Origin: JBDSLU01 sp963844435 | GTDB taxonomy: Bacteria; Acidobacteriota; Vicinamibacteria; Vicinamibacterales; Vicinamibacteraceae | Reading direction: 5' to 3' | DNA length: 64,000 nt | Assembly: GCA_963844435.1 (NCBI GenBank) | Contig: CAWJOG010000023.1 | Coordinates: 154,943-218,942, forward strand | Part shown: in pieces, positions 54,447-63,628 of the stretch | Numbering within the stretch: position 1 is the stretch's first letter | Layout of the letters: every line of letters starts with the position of its first letter | The notes under the pieces: generated by a model | What the model was told of the DNA's origin: nothing | What the model saw: the letters and a program-made list of their open reading frames with translations, nothing else | Databases searched by the model: none | Made by a program: the position numbers and the translations under genes

Positions 54447-57400
54447 ATGGCGATTCGATTCCGGCGCTGGCTCCGCATCGGCTCCTTCGTGCTGGCGCTC
54501 TTCGTCGGCCTGCTCGTCGTCGCCATCGTGACGACGCAGACGGCGTGGTTCCGCGACTGGCTGCGCCGCTACGTGATCCGCGAAGCCGACGGCTACCTGA
54601 ACGCGACGCTGGCGATTCAGCGGCTCGACGGCAACCTGTTCACGGGGATCGAGATCGAAGGCGTGACGCTGACGCAGGGCCGCCAAACGATCTTCGCGGC
54701 CAAGGACGTCGGCCTGAGACTACAGCGTGTGGGATCTGATCTCCGGCGGCGTCGTCATCGACGAGATTCGCATCAACGAGCCGCGCCTCGCCTTGAGCCG
54801 CGGGGCCGTCGGGATGGAACGTCGCCGGCCTCGTGAAGGAGCAGGCGCAGGAGGCCGACCGCGAAGGCCCGGCCAGGCCGATCACCATCAGCCGCATCGG
54901 CATCTCGAACGGGACCGTCACGATCGACGATCCCGAGGGGCCGGAGCACCTCGGGCTGCCGAAGCGCATCGACCGCCTGGATCTCCAGGGATCGTTCGCC
55001 TATCAGCCGGTCGACTTCGTCATCGACCTCGGCCACGCCTCGTTCCGCGCCAGCGAGCCCGCGCTCGCGCTGAACAGTCTGTCCGGCCGCGTCGTCGTGA
55101 ACCAGGACGACGTGACCGTCGATCGGCTCGCCATCAGGACGGCGGAGAGCGCGCTCTCGGCGCGTGGGGCGGTGCGCTCGTACCTCGCCACGCCGACGCT
55201 GGATCTCGTGCTGTCGTCGGAGAAGCTGACGCCGCGCGAGTTCGCCGGCTTCGTCCCGGCGCTCGCCGACGTGCGCCTGCAGCCGGCCTTCGAGGCGACG
55301 GCGCGGGGCCGCCTCGACGCGCTGGACACCGTGCTGTCGATGCGCAGCGACGCCGGCACGCTCAACGCGAAGGTCGTCGCCGACGCGATGGGGCCGGAGC
55401 GCGGCCTCCGCGGCAACGCGACGCTCGGCGAGCTGGACCTGAGCCGCGTCGTCGCGGGGCTGCCGGCGAGTCGCGTCAACGCCACCGCCGACGTGGCCCT
55501 CGTCGTGGACGCGGGCAACGACATCGATGGCCGCGCCGCGCTGCACGTGGCGCCGACCGTCGTCGACGGCTATCGCGTCGATGCCCTCGAGGCGAAGGCG
55601 ACGATCGTCGACTCGCGGGTGCGGCTCGACGCCAACGCGCGCGCCTACGGGGCTCGCGCCACCGCCAAGGGCGACATCGTCGCGCCGATCAACGGCCGCC
55701 GCGCCTCAGGCGAGCTGGCCGGGCAGATCGCCGGCCTCGACCTGCGCAAGCTGCCGCGCCGTCTGGGCGTCCCGGCGCTGGCCACACGCGCGGGTGGACG
55801 CTATCGCGCGCGGCTGGACGATCGCGGCCCCAGCGGCGAGCTGGTGTTCGACGCGTCGACGGTGGAAGGCGCCTCCATCGACGCGGGGACGCGCGTCAGC
55901 GGCACGCTCTACGGCTCGCAGCCGACGTTCACCGCCAAAGGCGGCATCCGCGGCGTCGACCCGCACCGCTTCGGGAGCGTGCTGCGGCTGCCGGCGCTGA
56001 CCGACGCGCGCCTGCGCGGCCGGATCGACGCCACGTTCGACGTCGCCGGCCGCGGGAAGACGCTCCAGACCCTCGAACTCCAGGGACGGCTGGGCGTGCC
56101 GCACGCGGCCATCGTCGGCGGCGAGGTGCGGGACGCGGTCGCCGACGTTCGCCTCGCTCGCGGTGCGTTGGAGGGCACGCTCACGGCCGCCTTCGCCAAC
56201 ATCGATCCCGGCCTGGCGGCGGACCGGCCGCCGTTCGCCGGCGCCGTCAGCGGATCGATCGACGCCGCGATGGCGACGCCGTCGATCACGACGTTCTCGC
56301 TGCCGGACACGACCGGGCGGGTCGGGCTGACACTCGAGCCGTCGCGCGTCGGCGATCAGGCCATCGATCGCGGCACGCTGCAGGCCACGCTGGACGGCGG
56401 CATCCTCGACGTCGCCGCGCTCGACGTCGCCGGCCCGGTCGCCGACGTGACGGCGAAGGGGCAGGTCGCGCTCACGCGTGACGGGGCCTCCACGCTGCAG
56501 TACCGCATCACGTCCGCCGACCTCGCGCCGGCGGCGGCGCTCGCCGGCCAGAAGGATGTCGCCGGCGCCGGAACGGTCGAGGGGACGGTCACCGGCAACC
56601 TCGCCGAGCTGCACACCACCGGCACGCTGGCCCTGGCGAACGCCGCATACGGCACGACGGCCCGCGCCGTCGATACCCAGGTGCGCTACGACGTCACGCT
56701 GCCCGATCTCGACGCGCAGCGGATTCGCGTCGATGCGCAGACCCGCGCCGCGCTGGTCGAAGCGGCGGGGCAGTCGCTGCGGGAGGTCACCGCGGACGTC
56801 CGCTACGCCGATCGCGCCGCGGCCTTCTCGGCGACGGTCGCGGCCAGCGACGCGCGGACCCTCGAAGCGGCGGGCACCGTGGCGCTGCCGCAGCCAGCCG
56901 GCGTCGACGTGCGCCTCGATCGCCTGACCGCGACCGCCGAGGGCGCGTCGTGGTCGCTCACCGAGCCGGCCCGGATCGTCTACGCCGGCGATCGCGTCGA
57001 CGTCGATCGCCTGGCCCTGGCCAGCGGGCCGCAGAAGATCGAAGCCGCCGGGGCGGTCGCCATCGGCGACGCGACGGCGCGCGCCGTGCCCGCCGATCGG
57101 CCGCTGCGGCTCACGCTGACCGACGTCGACCTGGCGGCGGTCGACCGTCTCGCGAAGACGGGCCGCGATCTGGGCGGCATCGTGAACGGCACGGCCACGG
57201 CGTCCGGGGATCTCCTCGCGCCGGACGCGACCGCGCACCTCACCGTCCGCGATGGCAAGGTCGGCGGCTTCACCTACCAGTCGCTCGACGCCACCGTCGG
57301 GCACGACGCCGACGCGGCTCGCGTCGAGGCCAGGCTCGAGCGCGGCGCCGAGTGGCTGACGGTCCGCGGCACGCTGCCCCCGGCGCCCGTGCTGCGCGAC

Positions 57401-58892
57401 GACGCGCGGCGCAACACCGCGCCCGTCGATCTCCACGTGGAGTCGAGCGCCATCGACCTGAGCGTGGCGGAAGCGTTCACGCCGCTGATCGAGCAGGTCA
57501 CCGGCACCTTGAACGCCAACCTGCACCTGACCGGCACGCTGGCGGCGCCGACCGTCGATGGCGGGCTGCGCATCGCCAACGGCGCCTTCAGTCTGGCCGA
57601 CGAAGGGACCCGCTTCACGGCCATCGACGCCGACATCGGCCTGCAGGCGGACCGCGTCGACGTGCGTCGCCTCACGATGGCCGACAACGACGGCCATACG
57701 CTGCAGGTCACCGGCGGCGCCGGCGTCTCCCTGGCCGAGCGGCAGGTCGGGCAGGTCGACCTCCACGTCACCAGCGACGACTTCCGCGTCCTCGACGGCA
57801 ACTACGGCCGCATCCATCTCGACACCGACCTGAAGGTCACCGGCGGCCTGCGCGCGCTGAGAACGGCGGGCACGATGACCGTGCGATCGGGCCGCATCGA
57901 GGTCGACCGCGTCCTCGAGGAGCTGCGCCCGGCCAAGGGCACGGTCATCGATCCGGCGCCGTCGCCGGCGCCGACCAACCCCACGCCGGCGGCGGCGACG
58001 ACGGCGGGTTTGCCGCCCGCGCCGGCGGTGGCCACGGCGGACGCGCCCGCCACGCCGGCGGCCCCGCCTGCCGGATCGCCGGCCAGCCCGTCGATCTTCG
58101 ACGCGATGGCCCTGGACGTGCACGTCACCGTGCCGAACGCGCTGGTCCTGCGCGGCGACAGCGTGAAGATCGGCGGCGAAGGGCTGTCGCTCGGCGACAT
58201 GAACATGACGCTCGGCGGCGAGCTGCAGGCGACCAAGGCGCCGGGCGCGTCGACGATGGTCGTCGGCACCATTCACACCGTGCGCGGCTTCTACGAGTTC
58301 CAGGGGCGCCGCTTCGAGCTGCGCCGCGACGGCACCGTCAGCTTCAAGGGGCCGGATCCGGCCAACCCGCAGCTCGACGTGACCGCCACGCGCGACGTGT
58401 CGGGCATCGAGGCGCGGGTGCGGGTCCACGGAGAGGCGCAGCGGCCGGAGCTCGAGCTGTCGAGCGCACCGCCGCTCGACGAGGGCGACATCCTCTCGCT
58501 GATCATCTTCAACCGCCCGATCAACGACCTGGGCGAGGGCGAGAAGACGACGCTCGCACAGCACGCCGGCTCGCTCGTCGGCGGCTTCGTCGCGGCGCCG
58601 GTGGCCGAGGCGCTGCGCGACGCGCTCGACGTCGACCTGCTCGAGATCACGCCGGTGTCGGACGATGGGCGCCACGGAGGTCTCGGTCGGCAATCAGATC
58701 GGCGAGCGGGTCTTCGTGAAGGTGCGACAGCAGTTCGGCTCGAGCGAGGTCACGCAGCTGGTCCTGGAATACGAGCTGTCCAAGGTGCTGCGTCTGGCGA
58801 CCAGCATCGCCCAGGGCGGCGATACCAACCGCACCATCGGTCAGCGCACCGAGCGGGGCGGTGCCGATCTCGTGTTTGTCGTCAAGTACTGA
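54447..58892 (+). CDS. tamB: TamB-like translocation/assembly module (DUF490), three frameshifts
   Basis: A 1480-aa AsmA-like inner-membrane-anchored protein forming a periplasm-spanning beta-groove that works with TamA or transports lipids. The N-terminal helix (RIGSFVLALFVGLLVVAIVT) is followed by TAWFRDWLRRYVIREADGYL. Hundreds of residues of repetitive beta-strand sequence come next, then the C-terminal DUF490 domain (DGTVSFKGPDPANPQLDVTA, LELSSAPPLDEGDILSLIIF, VSVGNQIGERVFVKVRQQFG). A Pro/Ala-rich stretch of about 45 residues near 57955-58095 interrupts the beta region. Extra bases near 54716, 54822 and 58667 explain the breaks. Confidence 0.9.
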
Positions 58893-58964
58893 CGGGCTTC
58901 AGACGACTGAGTCGAGCGGGACTGGTGTGGCGCTTGCATTTGTTCGCGTTGGAGGTACGACCAC

Positions 58965-59546
58965 ATGTTCATCCAGACCCTGATTCTCGCCTCGGCCCTC
59001 GTCGCCGCGCCGCCAGCACAAGAGCCGCCTGGTGCAACTCCGGCAACCCGGTCGCCCACGGCGGACAAGCCGCAGGCGGATCAGGCGACCGCCGCGACCG
59101 GCGCCGATGCGACGTTCGTGAAGAAGGCCGCGGAGGGCGGCATGGCTGAAGTCGCGCTCGCGAAGCTGGCCCAGGAGAAGGCATCGAACGCCGACGTGAA
59201 GTCGTTCGCGGCCAAGCTCGAGAAGGACCACTCGCAGGCCAACGACGGCCTGAAGGACGTGGCGTCCAAGAAGAACATCACGCTGGCGAGCGCGCCGGCG
59301 AAGAACCACCAGGCCTTGCACGACAAGCTCGCCAAGCTCTCGGGCGCGGAGTTCGACAAGGCCTACGTCGCGGCGATGGTCGACGATCACCAGAAGGACG
59401 TCCGCGAGTTCTCGCGGGTGGCGTCCGGCAACGGTGACGCGGACGTGAAGGCCTTCGCGTCCAAGACCCTGCCCACGCTGAAGGAACATCTCCAGCAGGC
59501 GCAGGATCTCTCGAAGACCCTGGGCGCGAAGAAGCCCACGTCGTAG
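58965..59546 (+). CDS. Secreted DUF4142 protein
   Basis: A 193-aa exported protein. A signal peptide (FIQTLILASALVAAPPAQ) is followed by a Pro/Thr/Ala linker and a DUF4142 four-helix ferritin-like domain. That domain has TFVKKAAEGGMAEVALAKLA, NADVKSFAAKLEKDHSQAND, SGAEFDKAYVAAMVDDHQKD and SKTLPTLKEHLQQAQDLSKT. The paired His (EKDHSQ, DDHQKD, KEHLQQ) pattern is typical of the family, whose function is unknown. GGAGG lies about 10 bp upstream of the ATG. A strong stem-loop follows the stop. Confidence 0.87.
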   Translation: MFIQTLILASALVAAPPAQEPPGATPATRSPTADKPQADQATAATGADATFVKKAAEGGMAEVALAKLAQEKASNADVKSFAAKLEKDHSQANDGLKDVASKKNITLASAPAKNHQALHDKLAKLSGAEFDKAYVAAMVDDHQKDVREFSRVASGNGDADVKAFASKTLPTLKEHLQQAQDLSKTLGAKKPTS

Positions 59547-59571
59547 CGACGACGCCAGACCCGTACACGCC

Positions 59572-59599
59572 AAGGGCGCCCCGATGTGGGGCGCCCTTT
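59572..59599 (+). terminator. Rho-independent-type terminator after DUF4142 gene
   Basis: AAGGGCGCCCC and GGGGCGCCCTT form a perfect 11-bp stem with a 5-base loop, followed by TTGTTTC. It lies 26 bp after the DUF4142 stop and 24 bp before the stop of the convergent DUF3618 gene. The A/T ends make it usable from both strands. Confidence 0.75.
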
Positions 59600-59622
59600 G
59601 TTTCAGCTGGGACCGCGCACCG

Positions 59623-60116
59623 CTAGTCGCGGCTCTTCCAGATCAGCCAGGCCGCGGTGGCGGCTGCCCCGAGCGGGATCAGCTGCGACAGGCGCGAGTT
59701 CCGCGACGTCGCCGCCCTGCGGCTCGACCGATCGAACGGTTCGTCCCACTCGCGCGGCACGAGACGCCGACGGTTCTGCATGGCCGAGGTCACCAGCCAG
59801 TAGCCCACCCCCATACCGACGCCGACCGCGCCGACGACGTATGGATGCGCCTGCATCTGATCGCGCGCATCGAGCGCCACATCGCGGGTACGCGATCGCG
59901 ACGTCGCTGGCGACGTCGGTCGCCGACTGCGCCACGGCCTTGGTCTTCTCGACCGTGCTCTCCTTCAGGCTGCGCTTCGCCTGGTCCATGATGCTGCGCT
60001 GGCGTCAGCCGTGTCCCGATCTCCTGCACGGTGCGGCCGAGGTCGCTGCGCACCTGCGCGATCTCGTGCTCGAGTCGGCCTATGTCCGCGGTGTCTTTCG
60101 GTGTTGGTGTTGCCAT
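59623..60116 (-). CDS. DUF3618 membrane-associated protein, two frameshifts
   Basis: About 163 aa after correction. The N-terminal DUF3618 motif is MATPTPKDTADIGRLEHEIA, then QVRSDLGRTVQEIGTRLTPA. A helix SLKESTVEKTKAVAQSATDV and then two hydrophobic stretches follow (HPYVVGAVGVGMGVGYWLVT; SQLIPLGAAATAAWLIWKSR). Extra bases near 60002 and 59888 break the frame. DUF3618 proteins commonly neighbour YqjE/holin-X membrane proteins, and one lies 2 kb away here. Function unknown, envelope-associated. It is divergent from the next gene. Confidence 0.78.
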
Positions 60117-60336
60117 CGCTGCCTCCCTGTGGTGCCCGCCTGGCCGCAGGCGCACCCGGTCTGAGAACGCCGGTGCTTCACGAACGGCCGACATGGACCA
60201 ACAGAGCAAGGAGCACGCCAGTGGCTGGCTGGCTCTTCAGTCGCGAGACTGGCTCCCAGCTTGCAATGCAGCACCATCGAGATCGCGTGTGGCACGAGGG
60301 CCACGCGGATCACACGCGAAGGAGAGGCAATACATC

Positions 60337-60996
60337 ATGAAGAACACTCATCATTGGCAATGGGCGGCCACGCTGTGTAGCGGCATCGCATTATGTGGCA
60401 CGCTGGCGGCACAGACCCCGCCGCCGTCAACCCCGCCGAGCGGTCAGCCGACGACCCCACCGAGCAGCCAGCCGGCCACGCCACCGAGCAGCCAGCCAGC
60501 GCCCAGTCCGCAGAGCAGCCAGCCGACCGCTCGTCCGTCGAGCGACGTGGCCGGGCAGGCGACGGCAACGGGCTGCCTGCAGCGCGACAGCGCCAGCAGC
60601 TCGAGCAGTCCCGCCAGCAGCCCGTCGAGCAGCACTGGCGCCGGCGGCTTCCTGTTGAAGAACGCGAAGATGGGCAGCGCGAGCAGCACGAGCTCGGGCG
60701 CGGCCGGTGCGAGCGCGAGCGATCCGAGCAGCCGTACTGCTGGCTCGATGAGCTCGGGCGCGTCGAAGGACATCAGCCTGACGGCTGATGCCTCGGTGAA
60801 CCTGGCGGAGCACGTCGGTCACCAGGTGATGCTGACCGGGCGGATGTCGGGTGCGGCGGACTCGGCGTCGCCGAGCGCCTCGTCCCCGTCCACGTCGTCC
60901 CCGTCGAGCAGCGCCTCGAGCGCCAGCGCGGGCAAGGCGTCGATGACGGTGACCAAGGTCAGCATGATCTCGGCCACGTGCAGCACCGGCTCGTAG
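60337..60996 (+). CDS. Secreted Ser/Pro-rich protein, paralogue A of an unnamed family
   Basis: A 219-aa protein with a signal peptide (AATLCSGIALCGTLAAQ), a repetitive Pro/Ser/Gln linker and a domain starting ATGCLQRD. The domain contains GGFLLKNAK, a Ser-rich insertion, LTADASVNLAEHVGHQVMLT and a closing MTVTKVSMISATCSTGS. The layout is shared with the gene at 61251: GCxQR, then (V/L)LxxA, LAEHVGxxVMLTGR and TVTKVxxIxxxC. Two conserved cysteines bracket the domain and may form a disulfide. AAGGAGAGG precedes the ATG. I do not recognise a named family; the strand pattern suggests a small beta/OB-like fold (inference). Confidence 0.75.
   Translation: MKNTHHWQWAATLCSGIALCGTLAAQTPPPSTPPSGQPTTPPSSQPATPPSSQPAPSPQSSQPTARPSSDVAGQATATGCLQRDSASSSSSPASSPSSSTGAGGFLLKNAKMGSASSTSSGAAGASASDPSSRTAGSMSSGASKDISLTADASVNLAEHVGHQVMLTGRMSGAADSASPSASSPSTSSPSSSASSASAGKASMTVTKVSMISATCSTGS
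60430..60528 (+). repeat. In-gene tandem repeat coding for PPSSQP-type units
   Basis: Within the secreted paralogue A gene, about four imperfect units of roughly 24 bp encode variations of TPPSSQPA (PPSGQPTT, PPSSQPAT, PPSSQPAP, PQSSQPTA). They form an extended hydrophilic linker after the signal peptide. Confidence 0.7.
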
Positions 60997-61009
60997 CGGA
61001 TCCCAGGGC

Positions 61010-61036
61010 GACGCCGGCGCGCTGAGCGCCGGCGTC
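61010..61036 (+). terminator. Perfect stem-loop after secreted paralogue A
   Basis: GACGCCGGCGC and GCGCCGGCGTC form an 11-bp perfect stem with loop GCTGA, starting 14 bp after the stop. Only a short GAATCTT follows, so it is a candidate transcription terminator or mRNA-stabilising hairpin. Confidence 0.5.
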
Positions 61037-61250
61037 GAATCTTCCCGCGCAACGCCTCCGTTGCGATCCCTCACAGCGTCCCCAATTGCACAGCCTGCCA
61101 GGTGTGTCCCTGCGTGCCGCCATCGGGCACGACGATGCACAGCCTCGGCCGATGCGCGACTCGGCCGCGGGCAGGATCGAGCGTCCACGAGACTCATGCA
61201 TCGCGGCGCACTGGCTCGCGGCTTGCACCAGCTGGACCCGGAGGTCTGCC

Positions 61251-61811
61251 ATGAACCGCACCCGTCAGTGGCTACAAGCAATCGGCGTGGGCGTGGCGAT
61301 CGGCGGTGCGCTGGTCTCGGCGCAGCCCCCGGATTCGACGACGTCTCGCGAGATCGTGAGCGCCACCGGTTGCGTGCAGCGGGCCACGCCCGCCGAGGCG
61401 ACCGCCGGCGGCCAGCGTATCGACGGGGCGTTCGTCCTCAGGGCCGCGCGGATTGGCGGATCCACGGGTCGCGCGGAACGGCCGGCGCTGCCGGCCACGT
61501 CTCCGGGGACGCCCGCCAGCAGCGAGGGATCCGAAGCGACCAACACCGCCGAGCCCGGCAGCGGCGCCCCGCCCGCCGAGGCGCGCGCCAGCGGCAACGA
61601 AATGGCGTCGCCGCAAGCGCGCGACGCCGGACTGCTTCTGGATGCGGATCGCGCCATCGACCTCGCCGAGTACGTCGGCAAGCGCGTGATGGTGACCGGC
61701 CGGCTGTCGTCGTTCGCGGCGGCGGGCGGCGTCGCCTCGACGGCGTCGGGACGGACGCTGACCGTGACGAAGGTGACCCTGATCGCGCCGGGCTGCACGG
61801 CGGGTTCGTAG
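61251..61811 (+). CDS. Secreted protein, paralogue B of an unnamed family
   Basis: A 186-aa protein with a signal peptide (QAIGVGVAIGGALVSAQ) and a domain beginning SATGCVQRATPAEATAGG. The domain continues DGAFVLRAARIGG, a Pro/Ala-rich insertion, LDADRAIDLAEYVGKRVMVT and a closing LTVTKVTLIAPGCTAGS. It aligns across its whole length with the gene at 60337 apart from the linker and variable insertion, and keeps both flanking cysteines. GGAGGT lies 6 bp before the ATG. It is followed by the YqjE-like gene. No named family recognised; likely periplasmic. Confidence 0.75.
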   Translation: MNRTRQWLQAIGVGVAIGGALVSAQPPDSTTSREIVSATGCVQRATPAEATAGGQRIDGAFVLRAARIGGSTGRAERPALPATSPGTPASSEGSEATNTAEPGSGAPPAEARASGNEMASPQARDAGLLLDADRAIDLAEYVGKRVMVTGRLSSFAAAGGVASTASGRTLTVTKVTLIAPGCTAGS

Positions 61812-61860
61812 CGCACAGGACGATCGCACACGGGACTTGGCAGTGGAGGAGAAGTCGGTC

Positions 61861-62269
61861 ATGGACAACCTGAGAAACCGGTCGTTGGGCGAGCTGTTCA
61901 CGGAGCTGAGTCGCGACATCTCGGTGCTGGTGCGGAAGGAGATTCAGCTCGCGCAGCTGGAGATGAGCCGCATCGCCAACACGCTGGCGCGGCGGGCGAC
62001 GTTCATCGCGCATCGGGGCGGTGCTCGCCATTGCCGGGCTGCTGTCGCTGATCGCCACGCTGACGCTGGCGGGCATCGCGCTCGGCCTGTCGCCGCTCGC
62101 CTCGAGCGCGATCGTGACCGTCGTCATGATCGTGATCGGCGGCGTGCTCGTGATGCAGGGCATGTCGGCGCTGCGCGCGGAGACGCTGGTGCCGACCGAG
62201 ACGATTCAGACGCTGAAGGAGACGGGCGAGATCTTCCGCTCGCCGGCCAGCGACGCGCGCGGCGCGTGA
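61861..62269 (+). CDS. YqjE/Holin-X-type membrane protein, one frameshift
   Basis: About 135 aa. The N-terminal amphipathic part LGELFTELSRDISVLVRKEI is followed by QLAQLEMSRIANTLARRA, the signature of the actinobacterial holin-X/phage holin superfamily III (YqjE) proteins. Two transmembrane helices follow (VLAIAGLLSLIATLTLAGIA; SAIVTVVMIVIGGVLVMQGM). One extra base near 62014 separates the halves. The ATG at 61861 has GGAGGAG 9 bp upstream. Despite the name, such chromosomal copies are envelope stress proteins rather than phage holins; the window shows no other phage gene. Confidence 0.82.
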
Positions 62270-62278
62270 GGAGCCGTC

Positions 62279-62833
62279 ATGGCACGCACACCGAAGAACC
62301 CCAACGTCGAGCGGGTCGCCCGGGTGCCGTTCGACAAGGACAGTGTGTCGCCGATGCCGCAGTTCACACCGCGGGCGGCGGCCGGGGCCGCGCGAAGGGA
62401 GCTTCAGATGGGCATGCCGGGGCCGACGAAAGACAAGGCTGAGGGCGACCGCGACACGGTGTCGCCCGACGCGGAGCGCGCCAGCCGCCTCTCCGAATCG
62501 AGCACCGCGAACGCGCAGGATCTGCCGGACGTGACGGCGCCGCCGCCCGGCGAGGCGCCGCGCGCCGACATCCAGGACCTGCCGCGGAACGAGGCATTCC
62601 GGCACGGCGTCGTCGTCGGCCGGGACGCAGGCGTGGACGAATGGCGCGGGGCGGAACGGTCCGGTCCCGGGATCGAGGACGTGCGCGACGAGGCGACGCC
62701 GGTCCGGGGGCCATCGACGAGCGCGAGCACCGGCCGGGTCGTCACCGAGCGCGAAACGGTGGCCGACGACGAAGCGGACGCCGATGGGACCGACCGGAAT
62801 GCGGCCCGCCAGGACGACCCGGATCGCGCGTGA
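62279..62833 (+). CDS. Hydrophilic, probably disordered hypothetical protein
   Basis: A 184-aa highly charged protein rich in Arg, Asp, Pro and Ala, with no hydrophobic segment. It begins MARTPKNPNVERVARVPFDK and includes LPRNEAFRHGVVVGRDAGVD. The tail is strongly acidic (TVADDEADADGTDRN). It lies 9 bp after the YqjE-like gene and is likely cotranscribed. I find no recognisable domain; composition suggests an unstructured desiccation- or stress-type protein, which is inference only. Confidence 0.55.
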   Translation: MARTPKNPNVERVARVPFDKDSVSPMPQFTPRAAAGAARRELQMGMPGPTKDKAEGDRDTVSPDAERASRLSESSTANAQDLPDVTAPPPGEAPRADIQDLPRNEAFRHGVVVGRDAGVDEWRGAERSGPGIEDVRDEATPVRGPSTSASTGRVVTERETVADDEADADGTDRNAARQDDPDRA

Positions 62834-62852
62834 GCCGAAGGGCTTGCGCAGA

Positions 62853-62868
62853 CTGGGAGTAATTGCTA
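62853..62868. promoter_or_regulatory. Imperfect palindrome upstream of second TetR gene
   Basis: GGGAGTAATTGCTACC is a 16-bp imperfect inverted repeat centred on AATT, 12 bp before the ATG of the TetR gene. Its reverse complement closely resembles the site at 63578-63593 after that gene (12 of 16 positions), suggesting a shared operator. Confidence 0.5.
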
Positions 62869-62880
62869 CCATCAGCGTCG

Positions 62881-63543
62881 ATGACGTCACGGCATCGGCG
62901 CGGCACCTCGGCGGCACGCGTGACCAGGCGCTCCGGCGCGGTGCGTATCCTGGTGCCCCGCGAGGAGCGTCGCGTGCAGATCCTCGACGCCGCGGCCGAG
63001 CTGTTCTCGCGGCGCGGCTTCGCCGGCACGACCACTCGTGAGATCGCCGCCGCAGTGGGGACCACCGAGACGGTCCTGTTCCGCCATTTCCCGACCAAGC
63101 AGAGCCTCTACGCCGCGATTCTCGAGCACTGGGTGCCGGTGGCCCACGTCGATCGCTGGCTCGACGATCTGCGCGCGCTGGCTGACGCGCGTGACGACGA
63201 GGCGCTGTTTCGGGCCGTCGTCACGGCGATTCTCGAGTCCTACCAGCAGGTGCCGGTCTATCACCGCCTGATGCTGTTCGCCGCGCTCGAGGACCAGGAA
63301 CTGGCGCGCATCGCCCAGGTCAAGTACACGACGCCGATCAGCAGCTTTCTCCGCGAGTACGTGGCGCGGCGCCAGTCGGAGGGCGCCTTCCGCCGCGTCC
63401 GGCCCGAGATCGTCGTCCACATGCTGCTCAGCGCGGCAGCCCAGTACGCGCAATGGAAAGCGCTGGGCGTGAACCCGCTCGGTCTGTCCGATCGCGACAT
63501 CGCCGGGCAGGCGGTCGCGCTGCTCGCCGGCTTGCGCGCCTGA
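62881..63543 (+). CDS. TetR/AcrR-family transcriptional regulator
   Basis: A 220-aa repressor-type regulator. After a basic N-terminal stretch, the HTH reads ILDAAAELFSRRGFAGTTTR, then EIAAAVGTTETVLFRHFPTK and QSLYAAILEHW. The C-terminal domain has DEALFRAVVTAILESYQQVP and VHMLLSAAAQYAQWKALG, typical of the TetR_C ligand pocket group. The ATG at 62881 follows a partial palindrome. A TTG-type start 18 bp upstream is in frame but lies within the palindrome. The next gene carries a matching site, so it is the likely target. Confidence 0.85.
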   Translation: MTSRHRRGTSAARVTRRSGAVRILVPREERRVQILDAAAELFSRRGFAGTTTREIAAAVGTTETVLFRHFPTKQSLYAAILEHWVPVAHVDRWLDDLRALADARDDEALFRAVVTAILESYQQVPVYHRLMLFAALEDQELARIAQVKYTTPISSFLREYVARRQSEGAFRRVRPEIVVHMLLSAAAQYAQWKALGVNPLGLSDRDIAGQAVALLAGLRA

Positions 63544-63559
63544 GGCAGGCGGGCTGCCT
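63543..63559 (+). terminator. Short hairpin at the end of the TetR gene
   Basis: AGGCAG and CTGCCT form a 6-bp stem with loop GCGGG, starting at the last base of the stop codon and followed by TCATTT. It is a weak terminator candidate separating the regulator from the downstream gene. Confidence 0.35.
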
Positions 63560-63577
63560 TCATTTCCCGGGTCAACT

Positions 63578-63593
63578 GGTAGTAACTGCTCAC
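63578..63593. promoter_or_regulatory. Second copy of the TetR-associated site
   Basis: GGTAGTAACTGCTCAC lies 35 bp before the GTG of the last gene. Compared with the reverse complement of the site at 62853-62868 it agrees at 12 of 16 positions, in the expected promoter position. Confidence 0.45.
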
Positions 63594-63628
63594 AGCGCCA
63601 TTACCTCGTCTTCGCGAAAGGTCAGCCA

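Noticed and set aside
55706..58693. A 995-codon minus-strand open frame opposite tamB
   Set aside because: It is antisense to a recognisable tamB, is rich in Arg/Gly/Asp/Val without any family motif, and is typical of long stop-free shadows at this GC content.
60430..60528. Short repeats as a CRISPR array
   Set aside because: The units are imperfect, have no spacers and lie in frame within a coding region, encoding a Pro/Ser/Gln linker.
61861..62269. Prophage remnant suggested by the holin-like protein
   Set aside because: The YqjE/holin-X family is widespread on chromosomes, and no integrase, capsid, tail or attachment repeat is visible nearby.
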